In this document: one piece after another, positions 11,219 through 23,944 of the stretch | Numbering within the stretch: position 1 is the first letter of the stretch | How the letters are laid out: each line of letters starts with the position of its first letter | Assembly: GCA_963920635.1 (NCBI GenBank) | Contig: OY987303.1 | Coordinates: 54,621,223 to 54,685,222 of the forward strand | Direction of reading: 5' to 3' | Source of the DNA: Pseudeuparius sepicola | Lineage: Eukaryota; Arthropoda; Insecta; Coleoptera; Anthribidae | DNA length: 64,000 nucleotides | Made by a program: the position numbers and the translations under genes | Notes under the pieces: model-generated | The model's input: the letters and a program-made list of their open reading frames with translations, nothing else | The model's database searches: none | Told to the model about the DNA's origin: nothing

Positions 11219-11645
11219 GAATGTTTGAACCAGTTTGAACGATCTGGAAAACCTTCACTGTCACTTTGACACACCGAAGCTAAATTTGACTGAGTCCGCA
11301 CATAGACGTTGCCGAACGCAGCTGATTATACCAAAATACCAAAATGAAAGTGTTTCCATGACGTTTGAAATTATTATTAAAATGAGTTGTAGTCATTGTT
11401 ATTTTTATTTGTAGCGGTATAATCGTGATTGAAATAGGGTTTTTATTTTAATATGCTCTTTTTTTCGTATCACTTGGGTAACTTTTCACATCACAAATCA
11501 ATGAGTGACGTCATTAACTGGTTGAGACACATATACCAATAATGTTATACCCAAGGTTAACAGAAAATTCCTAGGGATTTTGTGGAGAATGTCATCTGAC
11601 AAAATCGGGGCTTCTTACAGTAATCGGGGTATATAGAAAACAGAA
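11219..11645 (-). repeat. Dispersed promoter-like repeat, copy A
   Basis: This aligns with 28,602-28,950 over its whole length in the same orientation. Shared words include CTTCACTGTCACTTT, GCTGATTATACCAAAATACC, GTGTTTCCATGACG, CGTATCACTTGGGTAAC and CTTCTTACAGTAATCGGGG. Copy B lacks about 60 bp of the middle. Sequences outside the two copies differ. It may be an LTR, the 5' part of a retroelement or another dispersed repeat. The minus strand is tentatively preferred because downstream donor-like GT sites lie on that side of both copies. Confidence 0.6.
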
Positions 11646-11689
11646 AAAGAACACCATCGTTCCGTTTTAAAATAATACCTAAATATTCC

Positions 11690-11990
11690 AGTTTCAGGGA
11701 GGGTTGATCAAAGCTTCGTTGCCAGATTTTCTATAAAAAAAATCGCCAATAGCATTTTTTAACATATATCGTATCGAAAAAAATCATACTTAAAAAATAT
11801 GCCATATAAGCATTACTCTAAAAAGATAAAGCGATATTCTTTGCCGTTTTCTTTAATTTTTGGGCAGTTTTGAATAAGTTTCCTCGATTTTTAGATGTTT
11901 CCAAAGTATATACGAGAAAGGGCGGTTATTTTTTGAAGATCTATCACCTGTCCTGCTACAAAAAACTGATTCACCCTGTATACAGGTATG
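11690..11990. repeat. Solo arm of a foldback element
   Basis: The right end reads ACTGATTCACCCTGTATAC, and the 40 bp before it (GATCTATCACCTGTC...) match the right arm of the element at 20,480-21,632, which ends in TCTATCACCTGTTG and AATCACCCTGTA. No inverted partner is present, so this is a truncated or half copy. Confidence 0.55.
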
Positions 11991-12519
11991 TTATAATTAA
12001 TGCAAGTCCATTACAAATATGTGTATAGTAAAGACAATGTCTAGAGAATAGCATTCTCTAGACTTCGGTAAAGGAGCATTAAATTTGTAGTGCACATTTC
12101 GACTTTCAACAAAAAACCTCGGACCTCCTTCAGGCACTTTCGAATTCCGAGCTCCCGGTCCAGTAGGCCCATTAAAAAACAATTGTCTTCTTCTCGACGC
12201 GACCCATTCATTAATTACGAAAAAGGGGAACGACACAACAACCAGAAGGCTACAACTTAATTTAGAAGCCGCAATAAATTTGCCTCTTAAAGTTCATGTA
12301 ATGCCTGTTTGTACAATTCAATAAATATCGGGTGGAACGCTCGCACACGGAGGCCATGTTTGATGGTTGAAACACACAAAATCGCTGCAGATGGAATCCC
12401 ACTAGTACGTAACAATGTTAGGCTTGTTTACCTACTAATCTTCACTAACCAAAATCGTTACCTAGATATAAGTATAAAGATTTACGAGCATCAAATAAAT
12501 AAAATTAGAGGAAAGTATC
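11991..12519. other. Stretch with one strong hairpin, no recognised gene
   Basis: A perfect 10-bp stem TCTAGAGAAT/ATTCTCTAGA lies near 12,039-12,062. The rest is of mixed composition with short frames only. It may be host DNA. Confidence 0.3.
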
Positions 12520-13440
12520 CTAATATGAGACAGTTCCCAATATGAGACCCCACACTAACTCCTAAAGTAAGAGTCTCCACCTCTGGCAATGTCTCAAATA
12601 ATCACTAATGGTATGAGTCTCCACATGTAGTGCAGTGTCTAGCTCATCTAAATTTTTAGGTTAAGAATGGCATTGTTTACTTCAACAGTACGTGCTCAAA
12701 CTTTTAAAGGGCTTGGGTTACCGTGTATTTCTGAATAACGTGGTAAGTGTTTAATTTATTTTTGTAGCTTGTTTTATTGAATATTAAAAGTTATTTCATA
12801 ATTAGAGTAGTTATATAACGAATTTAATAAAATTTGTTAAAGATGGCAAAAAATTTTGATATGTACATCGGATTCCTAATATGAGACAACCCAGTATTCC
12901 TAATATGAGATATCTCATATAAAAAGACTCGCTTCATCCACTTTAGATTATCTACTAATAATAATTTGAATAGAGTGTCAAGTGTTATATAATTAAAGAG
13001 TTGTATACTGTGTTAAGTTGATATTCATTTAATGTTTTTAAAATAAAGATTATTTTTTGTGGTAAGTAATATTTTTGTTAAACCTTAGTATGAGACTGTC
13101 TCATATTAGTAACCTGTTAAGTGTGTCAAGTGCTATGTAATTAACTAGGTTAATTTGATATTCTTTTATAGTTTTTGAAATAAAAATTATTTTGTGGCAA
13201 GTAGTGCTTTTGTTAAACGTAGATATGAGACTGTCTCATATTAGGCACCCAATTTTAAAAATTGAAGATTTGACTTTTTTGTCATAATTCTCATTTACGC
13301 AACAACTGTTAATATTTGGCAATCCTACATAAACTGCAGTGAAAATAGAGATTATATTAAACGTATTCGAGGTAAGTTTACGCATTATAATATATTATAG
13401 GACAAAATTCAGAACAAAGTGTAATGTGGTCTCACATTAG
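12520..13440. repeat. Cluster of TATGAGAC motifs with partial tandem repeat
   Basis: The motif AATATGAGAC or its inverse occurs at least eight times: near 12,523, 12,540, 12,609, 12,887, 12,902, 13,089, 13,224 and 13,428. Twice it forms the palindrome TATGAGACTGTCTCATATTA (13,089 and 13,224). Around these sit two diverged tandem units; GTGTCAAGTG near 12,975 recurs near 13,123, giving a period of roughly 135-148 bp. This may be the termini of one or more MITEs of unknown superfamily. Confidence 0.55.
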
Positions 13441-14640
13441 GGAACTTTCGTCTATGCAATACTAAAGCTTAGCTCTAAGTTTTTTCCACGTTTAATAACT
13501 TTCACATTCACATTAAAGTTTCTGATTTTTGTTAGTAAACTCACCCATAACATGGCAATTAGTTATTCTCTAACACAGACCGGTTTGACTTTTTTATGTG
13601 AAGTGTGTCTCGCCGAATGCCTAATTTTCAAAAAAAAACTTCAAATGCGTTTACTTCTCACTATTTTTTCAACAAAAAATATAGTTTGATTTCTATAATC
13701 CTCTTCTTCTTCATATGCCTAAATCAGCGGGATGTCTTTCTAGTGTATCAATAATCTGAAGTACCGGACAGACAAATAAAAAAAAAATTGAAATCAGAGT
13801 GTGCGTCTGTTTCTATAAATCCGAGGTTTTATGCTTACCGGTTTTGATATTAAGTTAAAGACATAATTACTCGGATTAAATAAATGCTCAAGGCGCACTG
13901 TGAATCCTTATGGGACGTAATAAGGGGTTGTAACGATGATTTTTCAGCACGTACGTCAGTTCTCTGTGTGGGTGTTGAAGCCTTTTCACATAATATTAAC
14001 GCTGATATTTTATAAAAAAAATTGTAATTGTAGCGTAGGCTTCATGCGCCTCACTTGAAATTAAATTGTCGTTGACAGTAAACCGAAGGCTGTGAAAAAA
14101 ACTGGCTAACTGTAGAGGGTATCCGGTCTTCTATATTATGCAACTAACTTTTCAAAAAATCATTACAAATTTCCTAATCTAAAATTCATGTACTTTGGTA
14201 CATTATACCTTTCGAACAGCTGTTCAAAAATAGCTTTCCACCATGTAAGCGCCTGTTTTCTATTCACAATCGCAAAGGACTGCCCTATTTGTACACGAAA
14301 CACCCCTTACTGAGTTCTCCGAACATTTGTAGACAATTAGAACAATAATTGAACAGATTTTGGGGGCATGGCACCACAAAAGGGCACTATTTCATGCCTT
14401 TTATTTAGTTTGTCAGCAAACAGGTCATTCCCAAATCCGTTTGCCTTTTTGGCATGCGCCGAAGATTGTAAGTATAGGTACCTATTTTTCGGACTCGGCC
14501 AGATGCTGTATAGCTACATCACAGCTTACCCTAACATAGCTGATAGCTGTGGGTGCATTTAGCAATAGTTTGACCTCTGAAAAAATCATAACTGCAAATT
14601 TCATCGGATATTTAAAATTTCAACTTAAAAAGCCCCCGGT
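13441..14640. other. Stretch without recognised genes
   Basis: AT-rich sequence with a few chance frames, for example 14,368-14,562. No RNA gene, coding motif or paired termini were recognised. Confidence 0.35.
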
Positions 14641-15401
14641 GTCAGGTTAATAGGTGTTTTGGAGCAGATTTTGCAGATTTTAACGCAAACGGTTGATTTT
14701 AACGTTACGAAACAAGAGTATCCTTTTGTGACGCAAGTAGCGCCCTCTATGAGATAGGTTTGAAAAAATTGACGTCTTCAACTAAAGACTAAAAAAAACA
14801 CAGCAGTATCAAATTTTATTTCAGCACCATAAATGTTATTAAACGAAAAAGTTCCCACCTCTAAAAAGTGCGTTCTTCACCTTTACAACTTTGTTTCTAC
14901 CACAATTAAAAATATCTATTATCTATAAAAATATCTATTCACAAAGTTGCTCTCCATAAAATTCTATACAATTATTCTTAAATGTGTAATTTTTTGTAAA
15001 AAAGACTCAAATGAAATCAGCTCGGGATATACAGGGTGTCCCGTACAGCAACTTCATATATTTTGTGCCAAAATATTACGATTGAGCTTAACAACCACCG
15101 GTCATATCTCAATGGTTACTGAGATACCGGGCATCGAAATTCATTTTTTTTATTGGATTATGGCTACATCTCTTAAAAGTAATCAAGCTGCTGAACTGAA
15201 ATTTGGCACTGTTACGTTTATGGGGATGCAGAATAAGCTGAAGATATCAATTTCTACGTATCTCATCGAGGGCGCCACTTGCCCTGTGAAATACGTAGAA
15301 ATTGAGAAAACATTTTGGCCCCAATCGTCACCGTCATATTTATATTGATCTCCCCTGTCTCCGGTTTCGTGACTTTCCATTCCCAATAATGCATCACCCT
15401 G
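14641..15401. repeat. MITE fragments of the 330-1,660 family
   Basis: Around 14,690-14,760 and 15,190-15,300 the sequence repeats modules of the palindromic element at 330-1,660, such as GAAACAAGAGTA followed by GCAAGTAG, and TATCAATTTCTACGTATC. A terminus TACAGGGTGTCCCG starts at 15,030 and another, inverted, ends at 15,403. The second shares its TA with the next foldback element. The internal order is scrambled and I could not reconstruct one element. Confidence 0.5.
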
Positions 15402-17209
15402 TACAGAGTGGTCAGATAAGGATGCAAAGTGCTGTATCTCGGAAACTATTCGTCGTAGAGACTTGCGGTAAATTTTTTTTTTAGAATAAAGTGGCCAAGA
15501 GAAAAACCTGGAAATTATTTTCAGATTTCCAAGATAGTCACCAGGGGGCGTAACCGCTATCTTTTAAAGTGATTTTTCACTGAAATCCACCTAGTAATGT
15601 TACCAAAATAATATATGCCTTTTAAAGGTAAGCTTTATTCGAGTAATTTTTGTTTAACACTTTTTGACATATCTATTAAAATAAAGTGGTGGGGAGTGAT
15701 TCAATGTTTTTTTTTATATAAACAGCTGTAACTCCTAAATGACCGAACGGATTTTAACAAACTTGGTCTCGTTGGAAAAAGCATTTATTGGTCCATCAAA
15801 TCCTCAGACTAAAGATGTCTGAGATTAAATCCATCTTACCCGTGATATGTCTAAGTCTCAGTGATGCCGCTAGAGCGCGTTTTTTGATATAATAACAGAA
15901 AATTGCAAAATTCTCGAAAAAATTAAAGGCAATAATATTACTTTTTTTCATAAAAATGTAGTGAAATGATACCTAAATAGGCTAGTGAAAACCATATCTC
16001 GATATCCTATTCCTAGCTGGAAATATCAAAGAAAGAAAATTTAGTTTTATCATAAAATTTTAAAAAGACGCTGTTACACCGGTATTTATTTTTATTCGTC
16101 TTTTTTTAAGATTTAATGATGAAGTTTCATAATTTTATCATTTTTTTAATTATAAAAGTATACCTACTTATCTATGGGGTCGGTTAAAAGATATTGTTTA
16201 CCAAATTTCACCAACAACGAGAGACAACATGAAAATACGAATACAAGAGTGCATTCGTAGCCTATCAAGAACAGAAATTGGAACTGCTGTAATGTCCACG
16301 CATCAGCGGCTCCAACAATACATTGACTGTGATGGAAGACAGTTCGACCATTTAGGAAGCATTAGTTTTATTATAAAAAAAACATTTTCACTCTTCGTAT
16401 TTTGCTTACCTTGCACTTGCATATTAAATGCATTGATTATTATGCCCCTACAGGTTTTTTTTAATTTTTTGAACTAAGTATACTTTTATAATTAAAAAAT
16501 GATAAAATTATGAAAGTTTATCATTAATTCTTAAAAAAAGACAAATAAGAATAAATACACTGTGCAACAGCGTCTTTTTAAAATTTTATGATAAAACTAA
16601 ATTTTCTTTCTTTGATATTTTCAGCTAGGAACAGGATATCGAGATACGGTTTTCACTAGCCTATTTAGGTATCATTTCACTACATTTTTATGAAAAAAAG
16701 TAATATTATCGCCTTTAATTTTTTTGGAGAATTTTGCAATTTTCTGTTATTAAAAAAAACGCGCTCTAGCGGCATCACTGAGACTTAGACATATCACGGG
16801 TAAGATGGGTTTGATGGACCAATAATTGCTTTTTCCAACGAGACCATGTTTGTTAAAATCCGTTCAGTCGTTTAGGAGTTACAGCTGTTTATTTAAAAAA
16901 CATTGAATCACTCCCCACCACTTTATTTTAATAGATATGTCAAAAAGTGTTAAACAAAAATTACTCGAATAAAGCTTACCTTTAAAAAGCATATATTATT
17001 TTGGTAACATTGCTAGGTGGATTTCAGTTAAAAATCACTTTAAAAGTTTAAGATGGAGGTTACGCCCCCTGGTGACTATCTTGGAGATCTGAAAATAATT
17101 TCCAGGTTTTTCTCTTGGCCACTTTATTCTAAAAAATTTTTACCGCAAGTCTTTACGACGGATAGTTTCCGAGATACAGCACTTTGCATTCTTATCTGAC
17201 CACCCTGTA
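15402..17209. mobile_element. Giant foldback element (1.8 kb)
   Basis: It starts TACAGAGTGGTCAGATAAG and ends with the inverse of TACAGGGTGGTCAGATAAG. The arms are about 766 bp (15,402-16,167) and 733 bp (16,477-17,209), with scattered differences. The loop of about 310 bp holds the C-terminal tail of a transposase. Such long arms are unusual for a MITE and would form a very long hairpin when single-stranded. The left end overlaps the CCCTGTA of the preceding fragment, so two elements share one TA. Confidence 0.85.
16211..16365 (+). pseudogene. Transposase C-terminal tail in foldback loop
   Basis: The frame reads DNMKIRIQECIRSL, then RLQQYID and CDGRQFDHLG. A basic amphipathic helix ending in a C-I-x2-x-G-x-H/Q-F-x-H-L pattern is how many transposases of this DUF4817-type group end. 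It lacks every catalytic residue and is a remnant enclosed between the arms of the 1.8-kb foldback. The reading frame continues past the expected end because the original stop is lost. Confidence 0.6.
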
Positions 17210-17299
17210 CACACTATATACACTTTTAAAAAAGTGATTTACTATTCTGTAATTTTTCCGTTTCCATGACATATTATAGGCTATGAATTATGCCCAGTC

Positions 17300-18038
17300 C
17301 TTAGACAAGGAAAGAGAGAGGACGCCTAACAGCGCTCGCGGCCGTGTTACCGACTGCCACATCGCTCGACATGCCAGTGGCGTAGCATGAAACGCGTTCT
17401 TAGCCAATTTCACAAAAATGTTAAAAATGAAAAGATAGTTAATTTTGACTTACATGTAATTTGAAATATTGGTATTTATTTGCAGATAATTTCCAAATGT
17501 AAAGCTTGCGTCAAGTGCTGTAATATATTTATTTCCGGCGATTTCGAATCAATCTAAATAAAATAGATAATGCACACCCATGGAAACCAGCTCATATTTT
17601 ATGAAAATATCACAATCAATTAAGAAATTTTCAATAAAAACGATGTTAAAAAATAATTATATTGGTCCTATTTACAAACAAAACAATGCACTTTATCATA
17701 CTAAAAGGTAGAAGAAATCTGAAGAAGTTATATTGAGAAAAATAAAGTTTTAGGGCATCTTTCAAAGGTAGCTTGTTAAATATATACCTGTGAAACGAAA
17801 TCCATGGCTCGTGCTTTTCACTTCTGCTTTTGCAACCAAACGCTGGACAATTCACCATCGTAAGAGTATATTTTCCCCTTAATCACTGTTACTTTTAATT
17901 CACAAATTCGCGAAATTAACACGCAACGTACCCGCTTTGTCTGCCACATATAAAATGGCCGCCGTTCAAAACGACGTAACAAAATCTATACACGGCAGGG
18001 TAGGCAAGCGCGGTGTCCTTTCTCTTTTCTTGTCTAAG
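17300..18038 (-). mobile_element. P-element-like transposon with THAP exon
   Basis: This is a 739-bp element. The left end starts CTTAGACAAGG and the right end, inverted, starts CTTAGACAAGA; the two agree over 24 of the first 27 bases. The 8-bp flanks GCCCAGTC and GTCCAGCC match at six of eight positions, as expected for an old duplication, and resemble the GC-rich target that P elements of flies prefer. A THAP first exon lies inside on the minus strand. The transposase body is missing, so it is non-autonomous. Confidence 0.75.
17788..17858 (-). pseudogene. THAP zinc-finger first exon (fragment)
   Basis: The exon encodes MVNCPAFGCKSRSEK and then WISFHR. THAP domains begin with M-x-x-C-x4-C and have an F-H-R/K-F-P segment about 20 residues later, so the match is good for the first third of the domain. 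A donor site follows directly (TTTCACAG/GTATAT), making a 71-nt exon. No second exon with the Trp and the Cys-x2-His pair was found, so the gene is truncated. In full P elements this domain guides the transposase to the transposon ends. Confidence 0.7.
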
Positions 18039-18049
18039 GTCCAGCCAAT

Positions 18050-18774
18050 CTTCATATCTTGAAATTTTCTCTAGACGAAAATCTTTGTTAAGAGCAGATT
18101 ATTTCCAACCTTTCCAATAAATTCAAAGCTAGTGCCGCATAAATTTGCTTAAAGAATATCAAAAGTACCGAAAAAGGTCTGGTTCCGCCCTCCATCTCCT
18201 CCAATAAGCAAGATATCAAGTTGTGAGATGACGGGCAATAAGGACCTATTGTAAAAACGAAAAATAATAGCGCATTATGAATATACATAAGGCCATTAGG
18301 GATTTTACGGGCTATATAAGTGCCAGATCTTTAACGAGATGACTATAGTGTTCCACGTTAGATTTTTATGGAATAATTCTAACTTGCGGTTTCTAAAAAT
18401 TAGACACGCGTAGTTTGAGGAACGATTTACAACCACAAGGGCTGTTGAATATTGATAAACTGGTCGGCAGGTTTTATTACAATGTAGAGCGAAAGGACAC
18501 GTTTTAAATTACTTATACCCTTGCCGTCGAATAGTTTTGCTAAAATTTACACAACTGTTTGAACACATATTTTGAGTCTACTGAAATATTAGGTACCCAG
18601 AGACTGAGCGCAACATAGATGAGAGGTAAGTAATAGCAAAAACATTGTCAAGAATACGTGGGATTCTTTATTCTTATATTGGCCGAGGCAAATAAATCAC
18701 ATGAGTATACCTATATTATATTTAGGTACACCTATATTATATATTTTTTTGAAATCGGAAAAAAAATGTTTTTC
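18050..18774. other. Stretch without recognised genes
   Basis: No coding motif and no clear terminal repeats. A short direct repeat of TAGGTACACCTATATTATAT type lies near 18,705-18,745. Confidence 0.35.
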
Positions 18775-19797
18775 TTGAAATCGGCATTAAAATGTCCCAA
18801 AATCGTCATTAAAAGCACAGAAATCGTACAATAATGTAGCCCATTATTGTACGATTTTTTCAATAAGTAGGCCTTGGCGAGATGTAAACATCAAACGTCA
18901 GACGCGGAGAAATCGCCCGTCAAAAGTGACCAAATATTCAAAACCCGGCCGATAAAGGCTCATTTAACTTTTCGTAAACATTGCGAAATTGTTTCCTATA
19001 GAAGCGCAATCCTTCAGTATACATATTTTAGTAAATTTGAATATCAATAGATTTGTTGTGTAGGCTGCACAAGAAGCAGCAGTTTGGTTTTTCTGTCAGA
19101 AGGTGCCGTGTCTTGCCTTACTTGTCCTAGGTAGAGCGATCGTCAAAGTCGAGCAACGCCGCGCGTAGTCAGTTCATGGACGGGTGATCCCTTATTATTA
19201 TTTTCTTACCTAATAAAACATTTTTTTTCCGATTTAAAATGAAAATAATATGTACCTCGGCACTGAAGTTCTTTTTATGACTCATGTGGTTTATTTGCCT
19301 CGGCCAGAGGCCTCAGCAACTAAACTCCACTTGAGTCATAAAAAGTTGAACTTCAGTGCCTTGGTACATAAATAACTATTCTTAGGTAAAAAAATAATCA
19401 TAAGGGATCACCCGTCCATGATCCAACTGCGCGCGGCATTGCTTGACTTTGATAATGGCTCTACTAGGTCAAGTATGACAAGGCACGGTGCTTCCCAACA
19501 GAAACTCCAAACTGCTGCCTGTTGTGCAGCCTCCATGAAAAATAGATTGATATTAAAACCTACTAAAATATTGATAATGAAATATTGCACTGCTATAGGT
19601 AACAATTTCGCAATGTGTATGAAAAGTTTGAATATTTGGTCACTTTTGACAGGCGATGGCTCCGCGTCTGACGTTTGATGTTTACATTTCGTCAAGGCCT
19701 ATAGTGATCGAAAAAAATCGTACAGTAACAGGCTATTTCAGTGCCGATTTCTGAGCTTTTAATGACGATTTTGAGACACTTCACTGCCGATTTGTGT
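18775..19797. mobile_element. Near-complete palindrome element (1.0 kb)
   Basis: Two arms of about 500 bp meet at a small central palindrome near 19,245-19,365 (GGCACTGAAGTTC and its inverse around CCTCGGCCAGAGGCCTC). The outer ends read GAAATCGGC and its inverse GCCGATTT. There is no TACAGGG terminus, so it is a different foldback family. A second copy, missing its left arm and split by another transposon, lies at 61,470-63,600. Confidence 0.75.
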
Positions 19798-20479
19798 TTT
19801 TTAAACTGTACCTTTGTCACTATGTAACTTTATATTCGGCTACATGTTTATAAAAACTTTTTATTCAAAATGACATTTTCTATCTGTCATATTACATTGT
19901 TTAGAAACACCCTGTATATAGATACATACTTTGTTAGGTATGTACCTAAAACTCTTCTTAAGTTAGAAAATATAATCACAAAATTATTTCTCGTCTATTA
20001 TGACGTCGAAATGTGTGGTTATCGACTACCCTCCAAGAAAAAAAGCTTAAAACACTATTAACCGGCCCAATCATTCAAAAATCCATTTTATATAATCGCA
20101 TTCTGAACGAAACTTTTAAAAAACCATTTAAAACAATTTAGAGACCGCTTTTTAACTCAAGGGTAAGACATTACCACTAATTCCCAAGCCTCTTACATAA
20201 TAACCCTTTAACTTTATAAAATTTCCACCGTTTTAAAGAATCTTCTATGGCCGCGTATTCCCCAATGTTGTGATTTCGTTTCGCTAACCCCTCGGTTAAT
20301 GACCACAAAAAAGAAATACAAATTTAAGGAGGAGAGGTGAAGAGGAGGGACTCCATCAAAGAAATTCGTCGGGGCCATTGAGTTAACACAAGTTGGAGCA
20401 CACACTTGACACCACAGAGGAGACAAAACACACAATAGTGCGTATTATCGATAATACGTTTCGTTAATTTTAGGAATTA

Positions 20480-21632
20480 TACAGGGCGGTTCAGTTTTAT
20501 TCTGTGACACTTCAACAAGTGATAGTAAACCAAAAAATAACCGCACTTTCTTCTATAAACTATATCATTTTAAGGCCTTATTAAAAAGTTACAGGGTGTT
20601 AAAGTTTTGAGAAATATGTGGACTTTATTGAATATTTACCAAACTAGTTGAGATATTTAAGTCATATTTGGTACACGTTATAACGGCATGGGTTAGCATA
20701 AAACCTGTTAATATCAAACACCTTGAACAACCAGTGGCGTAGAAGTAGGTAATTCGTATAATTGTTTTTATATATATTTTTATATATAACCACCTTGTTT
20801 AGCAATAAAATGTATTCAATTTCTTCTGTAAATTTTAATTCTAAGCAAAAATGCCCTCTTGGTAATTTTTCGTATGTCATGGTTTCGTGGCAAATTTGAT
20901 TTTTTGTATTATTTCGGGGTATTTCTGAAAAATTATCTAAAAAATTTGCTCCATAAGTAACACATAATGTTTTTGTTACTTGAAATAAAGTAACTTTTTC
21001 CAATAAACTTACCTATTTAAGGCTATACTTTTGAAGATACATAGGGTCTAAGGAAGATACAATTAATGTTACGCTCTGTATCTTGAAAAGTAAAACCTTG
21101 AATGGGTAAGTTTATTGGGAAAAGTTACTATATTTAAAGTAAAAGGTACATTTTTTCTACTTTGAGTGTTACTTATAGAGCGAAGTGTTAATTTTTCAGG
21201 AGTACCTCGAAATAATACGAAAAAAAAATCAAATTTACTATGACACATATGAAAAAATGCTAAGAGAACGTTTTTGTTTACAATTAAAATTTACATAAGA
21301 AACTGAACACATTTTATTGCTATACAAGGTGGTTTTTTTTCTCAAAACAATTAGACTAATTACCCACTTCTACGCCACTGGTTGTTCAAGGAGTTTGATA
21401 TTAACAGGTTTTATGCTAACCCATTCCGTTATAACGTGTACCAAATATGACTTAAATATCTCATCTAGTTCGGAAAATATTCAATAAATTCCACATATTT
21501 CTTACAACTTTAACACCCTGTAACTTATTTATAAGGCCTTAAAATGATATAGTTTATAGAAGAAAGTGCGGTTATTTTTTGGTTTTCTATCACCTGTTGA
21601 AGTGTCGCAGAATAAAACTGAATCACCCTGTA
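20480..21632. mobile_element. Foldback element (1.15 kb)
   Basis: It begins TACAGGGCGGTTCAGTTTTA and ends with the inverted counterpart CACCCTGTA, flanked by TA. The arms of about 520 bp are inverted copies with many small differences. Each arm carries an inner TACAGGGTGTTAAAG terminus (20,591 and its inverse near 21,520) and a CAGTGGCGTAGAAG word typical of hAT ends, so the arms are themselves mosaics. The centre (21,000-21,125) is also palindromic and no coding remnant was seen. Confidence 0.8.
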
Positions 21633-21639
21633 TATCCCT

Positions 21640-23645
21640 AAGCTGAAAATATCACAACTGCGCAGTTATAGCTTAAAAAAATGTTTTTGAAAGAAAAAAT
21701 GCTGTGATATTTGGAGGTCTTTATAAAAAAATGATATAAGATACGTAGAAACTTTGAGGGAGTATCTCGTAAATATCCAAATAAAATTGTTCCGAGATCT
21801 TCATTTATATGTAAGCTGTATCGAAGATTCAGATCGACAGGAAGTGTGATTAGCAAGAGAAAAAAATGGGTTTAGAATTAGTGAGGGAGAAAATGTCGAG
21901 GAGATATTGATAGTTTAAACAATCGACCCTTAATCTTTGAAAATATCCGAAAAAAATTATTAAATAGGTTAGGTATGTGCAAATAAAAATGGAAACCATT
22001 TTGAACACTTAAGGTAAATGAACTGCTAATTAATTTTTAATAACTAATAATATAGTTGTTGTTACAATAGGTATGACAGTAATAAAAATAATAAATGTTT
22101 CATAATTTCCCCGATATTTTTAGTTAAGTTGAATGTAATTGAATGGCTATAGCCGGTTTAACATTCTGTCTACTATTATAGTAGATAGAATGTTGAATTG
22201 AGAGCCTACTTGATTGTCAGTTTTATTATCATGCCTGACTTGATTTGTCAAAAATTTGGTTTTATTGTTTGGCCTACTAGGATCAAACATCAGACACTGA
22301 CCATGGAGGTATATTATGTAGTTTGATGGAGCTTCATTGGTAAATATCTCGGAAACGGTTGGAGATAGATAGGTCAAATTGCATATCATTGGATCCAGAA
22401 TCGCTTAAAAAAACCGAATATTCTGGAATACTTATTAAAGGTAGGTAAAAAAATTTTTTGTTATACGTATAACACTATTTCTTTGCCCTTATTAGCAATA
22501 TATTCGAGATTTTGAAAAATTTTAAAATTTATATCACTTTCGGACAAATTTCGAATGACATGACAAAATTATCAAACAAAAAATTTGTTGCTATGATTTC
22601 AAAAATTATGGAAAATTTGCAAATTTAAGCATTCTGAAGAATTGTAAAAAAAGTGTATAACAAAATTTTGGGAGCGTATGACAAAAAATAGTGTTTGCCA
22701 CACGTACCTAAAATGTTTTTCAGGACTCATCTGCTATTCCGGACTCGACTAACGCCTCGTCCGGTAACAGCAATGATTCGTCCTGAAAAATTTCATTTTA
22801 GGTACTTTTTGCAAAAAATGTTTTTTCGCGATAAATTTTTCGACTACAAGACAATATTTCGGTGTTTCTCCAACCCTTTTGCAGTCCATATTATGGGCCC
22901 AAGTCTGACAGACACATTTAATGATACGTTTGTAAGGAAACCCAGACGGGAGCCTTCGCAATGAAGAAGCTCTGGTCGAGTTATACCGATAATACTGAAA
23001 CATTTTCGAGAGAAATTAAAGAGATTTAAATAACCAGTTTTTCCGAGAACCCGGAGAACCCCAAATGTTTTGTGCAACTGAGTTGTGAAATCGCAAAAAG
23101 CAACAAAGCGAACTGACAATAGACCCAGGGATTTCAATAAGCACGGTCGGCCGGTGTATAAAATAAATTATTGCCTCTATTCATCTAAAAGTTTCTCAGG
23201 TAAATGCTGACTGTATTTGCCGAAGGAATAGAGGTTTGCCTATTTTATTAGGAACCCAGCGGGGAGGTGTTCGGATCTAGGATTTATATCCACTTAAAAC
23301 CAACAGAAATTTGAATTTTAACTAACTAGATTTCCTATGAATAAATCGGCTAATTTGGTAGTACTTTCACAGAGATATGATAGGTATACGGTGTTTAAAA
23401 AAAGAAAGATTTTCACGACAGAAAACAGTAATATTCATTTAGAAAAAAATCATTCATTTTTAACATCGATGAAATATTTGGTTAAAATTATAAAAATGAT
23501 TCGATAATGCTAACATTTCCGTCATATAAATATCTAAGTATCATTACCATTTGACAATAATTCGAAATGTTTATTTGCACTCGAATTTCTTGGAGATAAA
23601 CTTCCAGAATACTGTTGAAATTTTCATTTTGCACCATTTTTGATG
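21640..23645. other. Stretch without recognised genes, one hairpin
   Basis: AT-rich sequence with only short frames. A 35-bp near-perfect palindrome lies at 22,160-22,194. Overlapping frames on both strands at 22,695-23,137 show no convincing motif. A helix-turn-helix-like string near 23,110-23,165 is too short to assign. Confidence 0.35.
22160..22194. repeat. Short hairpin palindrome
   Basis: AACATTCTGTCTACTAT is followed directly by its inverse with one mismatch. The stem is 17 bp with no loop. Origin unknown; it may be a MITE core or a recombination trace. Confidence 0.6.
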
Positions 23646-23830
23646 TACAGGGTGGCCCACGTATCATGTGGGAGAATCATCTCGAGAATTTGCGGAGATA
23701 TGGAAAAAAGTTTCGTACAGGAAATTCTTATTTTTTAAGTATTGGTATAGTTGTTGCGAAATTACAGAAAAACACCAAAGTTACGTTTTTTTAAACGGAC
23801 TGGCCCTCTTTTTTATACACTATGTTACTC
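23646..23830. repeat. Single MITE arm
   Basis: It starts TACAGGGTGGCCCACG. No inverted partner is found downstream. It is a truncated member of the TACAGGG group. Confidence 0.45.
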
Positions 23831-23944
23831 ACCTTTAAGAGAGAATTTGATTGTTTTTTTTTGTTTTTGAAGATCGGTAGCGGAGTTGCCAAGTTCTTAG
23901 ATATTTCCTATAATTACAGACATTTGGAAAATCTGTAATTATTT

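Noticed and set aside
23100..23165. Helix-turn-helix-like peptide near 23,110
   Set aside because: About 18 residues only, no further transposase motif in any frame around it.
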